64,000 nt of DNA, from NCBI GenBank assembly GCA_000469685.2, contig LS997563.1, positions 16,047,940-16,111,939 of the forward strand. Direction: 5' to 3'. The notes under the pieces are model-generated. The model was not told the DNA's origin. It was given only the letters and a program-made list of their open reading frames with translations, and searched no databases. The stretch's first letter is position 1. Each line of letters starts with the position of its first letter. The stretch comes from Haemonchus contortus (Eukaryota > Nematoda > Chromadorea > Rhabditida > Trichostrongylidae). This document shows, one piece after another, positions 55,901 to 64,000 of this stretch. The position numbers and the translations under genes were made by a program.

Positions 55901-56400
55901 TCCTGCTTTGACGTACGCCTCGGAGACCTGGACTCTACGAAAGCAGGATGAGCATGCTGTCAGCGTTATTCAACGCGCTTTGGAAAGGACGATGCTCGGA
56001 ATTTCCCTGTATACGCAAGTACAGAAGGGAATCCGGAGTTCCGAGCTCCGTCACCGAACGAAGATCAGGGATGCCGTTGATTACGCCAAGAAATCGAAGA
56101 TCAGGTGGGCTGGACACATTATGCGATATAGTGATGACCGTTGGACCAGGGCGGTTACTGACTGGATCCCTCGGGACATCAAACGAACTCCAGGAAGGCC
56201 GCCATTGAGATGGTCAGACTTCTTCACGAAAGCTCTGAACGAAAGGAATGTTGAACCTCGTGTCCCTGAAGCGAGAACGATTCACTGGACCACTCTGGCT
56301 CGTGACAGGGACGAATGGAGACGTTACTGGCGCCCGCTCGAGGAAGTCGATGATCAACGGGACGACAGGTGATACAGGTGAACTTTTTTATCAGTGGAGC
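52985..56400 (+). mobile_element. RTE-type non-LTR retrotransposon, nearly full length
   Basis: About 3.4 kb: a 5' region (about 52985-53456), then an endonuclease-reverse transcriptase frame, then a very short 3' end after the stop at 56372, typical of the RTE clade. It is the best copy in the window; relics at 1325, 6930 and 19135 match it. Exact edges and a target duplication could not be fixed. The stretch 53063-53368 has open frames on both strands that I treat as untranslated. Confidence 0.85.
53457..56372 (+). pseudogene. RTE endonuclease-RT polyprotein with one in-frame TGA
   Basis: Part one, 53457-54647, is an AP-type endonuclease (EEP fold): CTFNARTL, GLTETRRHRP (catalytic Glu), VAYAPTSS, VIVGDFNAKIG (catalytic Asp and Asn), FHNEIDHII and GSDHRLLRARF (catalytic Asp-His). 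Part two, to 56372, is the [69 protein letters not shown] (FADD) and LNLTKTMF, then the RTE C-terminal segment [16 protein letters not shown] and [16 protein letters not shown]. Both parts are in the same frame. They are separated only by TGA at 54645-54647, so the 971-codon frame carries a single nonsense codon. ATG 53457 is the first in the frame; the true start could be a later ATG such as 53532. Confidence 0.88.
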
Positions 56401-56699
56401 AAATCGCAAGAGATTTTGATATGTTCAACTGAAGCATACATATTTCACAATATCCAACACTACTTGAGTGCAAAGCAGCAATGCCCATATAACCAAGGGA
56501 AAGATGTTTTGTATACTATGCTGAAAGAATATTTGTGGCGTCTGCAGCTGCTGGCTGCTTTCATAGTCCGCCGGCCGGCCGGCCGACGTGCCCGCGTGCG
56601 TGCTGGCGGAGGCAGTGCTAGGGGGAGGAGGGGAAAGGAGTTACGATTGGAATTACGAATGAAGAAGCATTTCGCCGAATCTTTTTGAGCGCTACTGTA

Positions 56700-57357
56700 A
56701 ACAAAGCCAGAGAGCACACTGTAGTGAAGGTTATTTATGATATGTACATATTAGGACTGTAGATGACTTATGAGTGGTTTGGGGATTGCAATCAGTTGAT
56801 CAGGGTTCATGATGTGGTTAAGTTGCAAGCCTACTAAAACTCTAGACTACATTACTCCCTTTTTCCTATTGCAAACGGAGTCTCGACACTTCCGTGTTTG
56901 ACTTGGAACGTGACTAGTTCAGGATAACGAGTTACAGAAATTATTAACCGCTAACCGCTAATGGAGGCTGACAAAGGACGCGAGAGCGCGAAGCCACATT
57001 GTTCTTAACCCCTCATAATATGGCTCCGACGCTTCAATATGTTTCATCGAATAGATTGAAGGTTCTGTTGAGAGTAATTAGCTGGACTGCTCTGTCCACA
57101 CCTAAACTTTCTTCGTGTCAGGGTTCGATTCGCGCTCAACTCTAGCATTCCCCCTCTAGAGAAGTTGTGATTAAAAATGTTGATTTTTCATCCTGGTAGA
57201 GAAAAGAGAAGAGCCTTGAGTTGGCCGGACCTGTGAATCTTCCTCGAAGAGAGACGCATGACGCAAGCCGGTTGGCAAGTCCATGACATATTGCAAAGAC
57301 ACACAAAGCTAGAATTTCACAGAAACAAAGGTACCAAAGTATGTGTTGGACTACTTG
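56700..57357. other. Gap; no gene seen
   Basis: The only notable feature is GGGTTCGATTCGCGC at 57120-57134, a B-box-like motif. I could not fold a tRNA around it. The flanks show no open frame of note. Confidence 0.35.
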
Positions 57358-58290
57358 AAGGCGCAGTTCACGATAAAAATGGTTTCTGAGATTTCTTTAC
57401 AGTATAAATCCGGGGTTCCTCTCTACACCATACCTGCCGATATAGGGGGGCGCGCGAATCACGCGTGACCCCGTTAGAGCTCTTCGCACACGCAGTATCG
57501 TTTCAGTACTTTTCTGTTGAGATGGACCAAATAAGTTTGTAGTAGTCCACGGCTTCACCATGAACAGGGCAAATCTCTTTACTATGGCAAAAAAGCCCCT
57601 TCGAGATTGAGAATTACCCTAATAGATCAACAATTCACTTGACAAACGTTCAAAATAAGAATAACGAAATAAGAATAATAATTTTCTCGACCCTAGAGAA
57701 CGCAATCCTTCTGTAAACGTGCATAGTTGGTCAATTACTTACTTATTCTACTTATAAGTTCTTATTTCTTGCGTTATGATGCTAGGCATGATGTTTTAGC
57801 GCTTTTTGTCCGATGACCTCATTATGTTGGCGCGTGAATCGCACCACACCCGCCGATATAAGGTCGAAAAACATCATGGATAGGACACAATAAGGGGCCA
57901 GAGGTTGTATCGTGTGAAAGCCACACCAATAGAGGACGAATTTCAATCGGCTCTGTAAAAGCTGCGATATCTGAAGGGATTCCTGTGTAGGAAATTCTAG
58001 CAATTTGTCATAACCCATGGCGATAGTGAAAGGTAGTTTTGAACAATTTCGGCTTAATGTAGTCATCTATTTGAGCAATGAGAGCGAGTTAAATCTCGTC
58101 CAAACACCCCTGACGTGCCACTCCTGTCGCGGTGATCTCGTACAACCTCCTTTTCCACAACTTTTTAAAAGCCTTGATTAGGCGGATTTTTTCGCTTTCT
58201 CTGCCACCAGTGTACTCCTCTACATCAGCACTTCCGCTTTTCAACCTAAAAAGGGTACCTCAAATTTGTCGTGAACTGTGCCTTTAGGTA
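57358..58290. mobile_element. Long MITE of the AAAGGCACAGTTCACGA-ended family, about 930 bp
   Basis: The left end GAAGGCGCAGTTCACGATAA (57358-57377) pairs with TTGTCGTGAACTGTGCCTTTA at 58267-58287. Inside are two related GC-rich blocks in opposite senses, GCGCGCGAATCACGCGTGA (57450) and TTGGCGCGTGAATCGCACCA (57826), both next to GCCGATATA. A minus-strand frame (58066-57782) is unrecognised and has no transposase motif. Confidence 0.65.
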
Positions 58291-58496
58291 ACTGCAATTA
58301 AATTTGTGACTACACTAAAGCTTATATATGGCACTTTTTAGGAAAACAATAGTTTTATTCGCTTTTACTTCGCTGTTATTTGTTAAAAAGACGAGCACGG
58401 GTCCCTGATCACCAATTTGCAAGGAGAAAATAAAAAATAAACAATTTAGGGATGCTGAAAATAATGGACAACGATTCTTTGAAGTCGTGTCATGTT

Positions 58497-58662
58497 GCTA
58501 CCCACCATAAGTGTTCCCGTCCTGCCATCAGTACTCCTACCAAGTTTGAAATTTCGAGGTCCACTGGGACAGGAGTTATGAATTTCCGGTCAGACAGACA
58601 CACATACACATAAACAAGTACACCAACAGACACACTTAGCCGATTATATAAGTAGGATAATC
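58497..58662 (+). repeat. Single unit and tail of the 28.6 kb tandem repeat family
   Basis: GTTCCCGTCCTGCC, AGTACTCCTACCAAG and GGACAGGAGTTATGAATTTC match the repeat at 29103-29180. A degenerate CA tract (58588-58625) and CACACTTAGCCGATTATATA follow, in the same order as at 29190-29290. One unit here against about four there shows that unit number varies between copies. Confidence 0.75.
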
Positions 58663-59297
58663 AAGGGTGCGACACTGTCCTTTGAACCTTTGACTGGTTT
58701 ACTACAATTTACCTTCGTTTTGCCGTCGATTTTGATAGAATGCTGTAATTTATTATATTTCGGGGAGAGATGACGAATTCATTGATTCAGAACATAGCTA
58801 GGCTCCCTTTCGAGGGATATGGTGGATTGGTTCATAGGGCCTAATTTGTGTTAGTAACAATGAAAAACAAAAAACGGAAGTACAAGAAGTGTAGCTTTTT
58901 CATACCTGCTTTCAGCACTGGGCGAGGTGGGCGCCTATTTCGGCTACTTTCCCCGTAGGCAGCGTTTGGATGTGTATGCTGACATCAAGAATGGCTACGG
59001 CCATCTGTGACTGTCAGCTACTCCGAATGTAAAATGTTATTTAAGACGATGAGTCACTTTCGGAATGAGTTGGGGCGATTGAGATCCAATGGTGAAGAAC
59101 TAATAAATATCAATTGAATATTCAGAGAGAGCCTCACCGTGCTCGATTGAACAGTCTCACGTTACCTGGTAGACGGTGCAGGTGAGCAGAATATTCGCAT
59201 ACGGCTTGTGAACGGCTCATAGCAGTTGACGTTAGATAAAAAAAAGAGATCGATCAAATTTCAGTTCCCTATCTCACCATTAAGAGCCATTTTCTAG
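58663..59297. other. Gap with possible coding fragments
   Basis: After CTGCTTTCAG (58908-58917) one frame reads LGEVGAYFGYFPRRQRLDV before a TGA near 59010, and after ATATTCAG (59119-59126) another reads REPHRARLNSLTLPGRRC to a GTGAGC donor. Neither joins the exon at 59298 in phase. They may be exons of the same gene under a different splice arrangement, or chance. Confidence 0.25.
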
Positions 59298-59818
59298 TTG
59301 CGGGTAGGTATGCCGAGCTGTTTGAAGGATAATCCTATGCATGTACTCCAATTGGCCACGAGTTTTGTCTCTGCCGTGACAAAAACAATACCCCGCAAAC
59401 AGGTTGCTGACCAGGCTGAGGGCATTGCCTCAAACGACTTATGGGAAACCCTGGCCACGACAAAAACGATCACAGAGTAATTCAGTGATAAAGAATGAAC
59501 ATTAAACATAGTAGTAAAGCGGAACTTTTCCCGAGTTCTGCGGGGGCGGATCAATTTGGAGGCAACGTATGCGAAAGATTGGATAGTCGCAAGCCTGCGT
59601 TCTGAATACTGGAAGGTAAATTTGTTGTGAGCTCTGAAGATACCATCAGGTCACTTCGGAGGGGAATGTCTCAACGTAGCAGGTGATCTCAATGACCTTC
59701 TTTTCTTTAGAGCAAGGAGGTTCCACTTATTATTCATAATGGTTAGTCTAAGGATGGAAAATTCTCCTTTTGCAGCCCACGATTCGACAAACTCCAGCGG
59801 CCTCCAAAAAAAGAATGA
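59298..59818 (+). CDS. Two candidate terminal exons of an unrecognised gene
   Basis: Exon 59298-59476 follows TTTCTAG and ends at GTAATT in phase 2. Exon 59776-59818 follows CTTTTGCAG, joins in phase and ends in TGA 59816-59818. The joined product contains PMHVLQLATSFVSAVTKTIP, ASNDLWETLATTKTI and a short tail ending RPPKKE. It reads like ordinary coding sequence but I recognise no family, and upstream exons could not be placed. VPS35 starts 1.4 kb downstream on the same strand. Confidence 0.4.
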
Positions 59819-61219
59819 ACTTAAGCTACAGTGAAGTGGGATCAACTATGGAGTAGCCAAGGGTAAAGACAGAGTGGACAATTCAGTTGTGAAAGTTGTT
59901 TTGGAGAAGAAGCACGACCTCAAATGTAGGATTTTGGAGGCTGATCACTCAGTTCCTCGAAGGCCGCTGGAGCGAACTTGAAACAACAAACTCCAACTCA
60001 ACCCATGAGTTCTACTGTGATATCATTCAAAGTTACAAAAAAAACAGATCAGATTTCCGATCCAGCATGAGTGGAGCATAGAGCATACCATCTCGTCACC
60101 CATCTGTAGGCGACGAGACGGATAAGAGATGGAATGCTTCAGTTATGCTGCATCAGAATTCAATCTCTTTTTTTGCAATACCGATTGCTATCACAAAAGG
60201 ATTCAATGATTAATTTCGAGTTTGTTGTTCCAAGTTCGCTGCGCCGGCCTTAAAAAACCGAGTAATCAAGTTCTTTAAATTTTCAAGCATTCTTTGGCTC
60301 CATCTTCGTGACAGTTTAAGGACTCCTGACAGCCATGGCAGCCTTAATGCTCATTTTTCGACTTGGCTATTCTTGCTCCAAGTACTAATGTCAGCAGAAG
60401 AGTAAATTCACAACGCGATAGTTTTGATTCTGTATTTACAACAACTCGTACGATTTTCAATAAGTTACCGTAATCAAAATAGATTGTCTAGTTCCCCTTC
60501 TTTCAGATTCGTATTCGCGAACAGTCGCCTCGACTTACCAGGAATTTGTAATGTAGATATACTGGTACCTCTTTAAGTATACTGTAGATATACTGATACC
60601 TACAGGCTTGAACATCTCCGTCCCATTCAGATGAATTCGTTCGGACCTTACAAAAATCGGACCAAATAGCCTGATGGAAAGGGAGCAATTGTAAGGTTCT
60701 AGTGAGCTCCATTGTACTTTGCTTCACTGAAATCGAGGGCTATAGCGTTAAGCAGGAGGGAGGTCAGCCTCAAGAGCCTGCAGTGATGCTTAGAAACGAT
60801 TCTCCCGCCCATACCTTAGGAGAGGAGGAGAGGAGGAGGAGCACCGTGGCAACGAGCGAACAAACGTGGTTTGCGTTGGGGCGCGAAATCTTCACGCGGT
60901 GGCATTATGGCGGTCGCAACGGCAAATGACAACTGCAAGGCTTGCTGCTTAATGCCACCAACTACGCTTAACTGCTTTTCCCTATTTTGATGTTAATCTT
61001 GATTTCTTTCAGCTCTCGATGTTCCTTTGAGGATTCTCGTTTCTCTCTGCTATTACAAGAAGGATTTTGGAGTTGATTTACGTTGATTTCAGCAACTATG
61101 CTTTACGTTAATGACTAAGCCATTAATTCTATACTTTCTACGCGTTTGATTACTCAGTAATCTTTCTCGGGCGTCACCTGAAAATTCAAATCCTACTAGG
61201 AGTAATTGTGTTCAGAAGA
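59819..61219. other. Intergenic region upstream of VPS35
   Basis: Open frames at 59896-60081 and 60702-60929 have no family resemblance. A direct repeat TGTAGATATACTG(G/A)TACCT occurs twice at 60552-60602. GAGGAGGAGAGGAGGAGGAGC is a purine run at 60820-60841. The VPS35 promoter should lie here; no element is clear. Confidence 0.4.
61206..61216 (+). promoter_or_regulatory. Candidate spliced-leader acceptor of VPS35
   Basis: TTGTGTTCAG ends four bases before the VPS35 ATG at 61220. Nematode trans-splice sites are commonly placed this close to the start codon. Other TTTCAG motifs at 61009-61014 and 61085-61090 are alternatives. Confidence 0.5.
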
Positions 61220-64000
61220 ATGAAGAACGAGGCCACAATAAATGCAGAACAAGAGAAATTGTTGGAGAACGCTACGCGGGTGGTTAAAGCGGAATCGTTG
61301 GAAATGAAACGATGCCTCGATAAGGTTCGGTGACTTATATATCCCCTTCGGGATTAGCACTTTCTTATTAACTAATTCACGTTCTTTGTCTGATACTTTT
61401 GATCATAATCTGCATTTTCTGCAGGGTGAAACGATGGACGCACTGAAACACGCTTCCCAATTTTTGAACGAATTGAAAACCAGCGAACTTTCTCCGAAAT
61501 TCTATTACAGATTATGTGAGTCTTTTAAATTTTGTTAGATCTTATCTTCTAGCGTTTTGCATTATGTACACCCTCCCTAACCCTAACCAGCACATTTTGC
61601 AGTTGCCCAGTTAAATCTTTCATTTAGTTACAGTACTATACATCAAATCGTTGAACTTCTTTTGACTCCCCACCACTTTCCAACTTATAGAAAAAGCTCC
61701 ACTCTTCAAGTGATGAAGTTTTTAGCGTTGGCCATTCCCGTTTGACTAGCCTGTTGTTCGGTAAATAAATGCTTGGAGACCCCATTATGACATTAAGTTC
61801 TGCAAGTGTTTGTGGGCGAGGGGTGAGGGGGGGGGGGGAAGTTTGTAAAGGGAAGATGTACGCGTTTTCATTGATGACATTGATGAACTCTCCTTGAGCC
61901 GCTAGGCTCAAGTTCACTTCTAAAACCATCTGAGCGGTTTTCAGATAGAATTCAAAAAGGATTTAATAACTATTGGAATTTATTGGGAGTACAATTCTTG
62001 TGTCGCAGTTATGTTGAGTTCTCTTTTAGATATGGACGCTGTAAGCGAACTGCAGCATCTGGAAGCTTTCTTGGTTGATGAACACGAACGCGATCAGAAG
62101 AAAATTGAGAATCTCTATGAGTGTGTGCAATATGCTGCAGCAATCGTTCCACGATTGTGGGTAATTTACTATTTCGATTTTGCCGCTTCTTTCTTTTACA
62201 ACATCAGAATTATAGTTCTTTCACCCGAAAGAACTTTTTTCGGACAATCTAATGAATTCTTTCTCGTGAAGATCTTGGCAGCTATAATATAATCGTAGTT
62301 TTGTACGGCAATGAAAGATTAGTTTGAGACTAGTTTTTAAATTAAATTTATCTACAGGTACCTTTTGATCACCATCGGAGTGGTGTATATCAAATGCGGC
62401 GAGGATACCCGTCGCAATATCCTCAGCGACCTTGTTGAAATGTGTCGTGGAGTGCAGCATCCGTTGAGAGGTCTTTTCCTAAGAAACTATTTGCTGCAAA
62501 GTACTCGAACTCTTCTTCCAGATAATCCTGATCTGAATACTACAGAGTAAGCATTCCTCAAATTTACCAGAGTTTCTAATTTTGCGTAAAAGTTTTTCTT
62601 TACAATGGAATTTCTTTTTCAGTGTGAATGACTTGCCTGAGTCCGACAAAAACCCGCGAGAATGTGATGGAACCGTATCGGACGCGATTCATTTTGTGCT
62701 GGTTAATTTTGCCGAAATGAATAAATTATGGGTGCGGATGCAACATCAAGGACCGTCGAGAGAGAGGGAGAAAAGGGAAAAGGACCGCATGGAGTTGCGG
62801 TCAGTTTCTATGAAAGTAAAAGAAGTTCGGGCTTGTTGCTGTCTTTCAATAATTGTAATGGTTTCTGCCAGCGTTTACTGTTGTTGTTGTATACGAATAA
62901 GAAAACCAAAAGGGTCTAGTTCTGGTTTCAACACTGCTTTCTTTTTTGTTCTACGTGTTACTTCTAATTGTTCATCTTTGTTACTTTCTCCCTTTTTACT
63001 TCTTTTTTGGACTTATGTGATAGCGATTCTTGAGCAGGCGTGATCTAAGACTTGTTCAGAGTTTTATTTTTAAGGATACTTGTTGGAACGAATCTTGTTA
63101 GACTGTCGCAGCTTGAGAACCTAACAGAAGACATATATGTGAAAGAAGTTCTACCAAGCATTCTCGAGCAAGTGGTGTCATGTCGAGACCACATTTCCCA
63201 GGTAATTGTCTTATTTCTCAAGCCTTTATAGGAATTTTTGCGATCCCTGACACGAATCGACTCGGAAAAAGTTTTGATTCTCTGCGACCGCACCAGTTTG
63301 ATAAAGTCGTGCAATTTGATTGCCACTACTTACCCTGTTGTCTCATATGCTTACTAAGAATGTTAACAGTATAGGAGAAGAGCAGCCACCTGTTTCAAAG
63401 TTTATATATGTTTTTACTCATAAGATGTACTGATTTTTGCTGCTTTTTAGGTTTCCGTAGTTGTATATTTCTGTTACTTCACTCTTTTCACGAAAACGGT
63501 GCTACTCCAGCTTGTCCCATATTGAAGTTCTTTTTTGTTGCAGGAATATTTGATGGAGTGCGTCATTCAAGTGTTCGGAGATGATTTCCACCTTGCAACT
63601 TTGAACGAGTTCCTACGAGCATGTGGAGATCTTGTGCCGGTAAAATAATATACAATACGATTTCGCTTTTTGACATCAAAGGTAATGGATTTTAAGGAAG
63701 TGAATGTTAAAAACATCCTTATTGCGTTGATTGAAAGGTTGGCTTTATTCGCTGCTAATCCGGAAGGACCTGGTATACCCGCAGACGTGAGCATATTTTT
63801 TCACATGTTATTAGACAGTCTTGAACTGTAGCTTATTATAGATTCAATTGTTCGATATCTTCTCTGAACAAGCGAAGAACCTCGTTAAAAATCGTACAGA
63901 AATGCCCATGGAGGATATTGTCTCTCTCTATGTAAGCGTTGTCCTTATCCTCATTATGCACTATTGTGTTTATTTCGTGCAACATTGAATTTTAAGGCTG
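61220..64000 (+). CDS. vps-35: VPS35, retromer scaffold, N-terminal 40 per cent (3' end outside window)
   Basis: VPS35 is the alpha-solenoid core of retromer and sorts cargo from endosomes to the Golgi or plasma membrane, binding VPS26 with its N-terminal and VPS29 with its C-terminal part. Exons with GT/AG ends and matching phase: 61220-61324, 61425-61515, 62030-62156, 62358-62546, 62623-62799, 63075-63201, 63544-63639, 63697-63786, 63842-63931 and the first four bases of the next at 63997. Conserved blocks are [22 protein letters not shown], the VPS26-binding PRLYLLI with [92 protein letters not shown] and [16 protein letters not shown]. All align without gaps of note to human VPS35 residues from about 10 to 400. 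The donor after exon 1 (GTTCGG) is weak but gives the only in-phase join. Confidence 0.97.

Larger units (their letters stand above)
52882..56697. mobile_element. Tc-like MITE split by the RTE insertion
   Basis: The left end CAGCAGCGCTCAAAAGTATC (TA at 52880-52881) pairs with the right end, whose complement is CAGTAGCGCTCAAAAAGATT (TA at 56698-56699). The ends match the 522 bp element at 36252-36773. The MITE's own sequence is about 100 bp on the left and about 300 bp on the right, where it has GGCCGGCCGGCC (56573-56584). Everything between is RTE. This gives an insertion order: MITE first, RTE second. Confidence 0.7.

Noticed and set aside
57100..57140. tRNA gene around GGGTTCGATTCGCGC
   Set aside because: Only a B-box-like motif is present. 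No acceptor stem or anticodon arm could be paired; more likely a SINE-like fragment or chance.
62582..63043. 153-codon plus-strand frame as an independent gene
   Set aside because: It contains VPS35 exon 5 and then runs into the following intron.
1..64000. CRISPR arrays, prophage, defence islands, toxin genes or bacterial operons
   Set aside because: Intron-rich eukaryotic genes throughout, no regularly spaced short repeats with unique spacers, and no prokaryotic gene density.

Overview
The window is nuclear DNA from a nematode, most likely a strongylid (hookworm-type) clade V parasite. The evidence is short exons bounded by GT...TTTCAG introns, candidate trans-splice acceptors just upstream of start codons, and a dense load of mariner/Tc1 elements and of RTE-, CR1/Jockey- and tRNA-SINE-type retroelements. 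The species assignment is inference. Nothing prokaryotic, viral or CRISPR-like was seen.

Layout. Positions 1-5291 (minus) carry most of a glutathione synthetase gene, 12 exons with the 3' end outside the window. One intron holds an RTE relic and another a 1.27 kb mariner. Positions 6656-12128 (plus) hold five phase-consistent exons of an unrecognised gene. Its first intron (4.7 kb) contains an RTE relic, an internally deleted mariner and a 1.79 kb near-perfect foldback element that sits inside a second mariner-like copy. Positions 12344-19480 are repeat country: a second complete-ended mariner, a 5'-truncated LINE with a long open RT frame, two hairpin repeats, a piggyBac-type MITE and an RTE endonuclease fragment. 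Positions 20797-24262 hold the last six exons of another unrecognised gene, followed closely by a one-exon small coiled-coil gene resembling BORCS7, possibly as an operon. Positions 24300-38000 hold mostly mobile DNA: a Tc1 relic, perfect palindromes, a ~145 bp tandem repeat with a CA tract, a frameshifted LINE, a SINE and Tc-like MITEs, with only weak host-gene candidates.

Positions 38188-52348 (plus) are a complete 18-exon carnitine O-acetyltransferase gene ending in a peroxisomal SKL signal. Its introns hold SINEs, a 1.27 kb TA-flanked transposon, a MITE and a small unrelated set of coding-like exons. Positions 52882-56697 are a Tc-like MITE split by a nearly complete RTE retrotransposon whose endonuclease-RT frame has one in-frame TGA. 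Positions 57358-58660 are further repeats. Two candidate terminal exons of an unknown gene lie at 59298-59818. The window ends in the first nine and a bit exons of VPS35 (61220-64000), the retromer scaffold.

The recognised host genes (glutathione synthesis, acyl-carnitine exchange, endosomal sorting) are housekeeping functions with no evident pathway link. The most unusual structures are the nested foldback element, the RTE-in-MITE nest and the coding-like exons inside the carnitine acetyltransferase intron.
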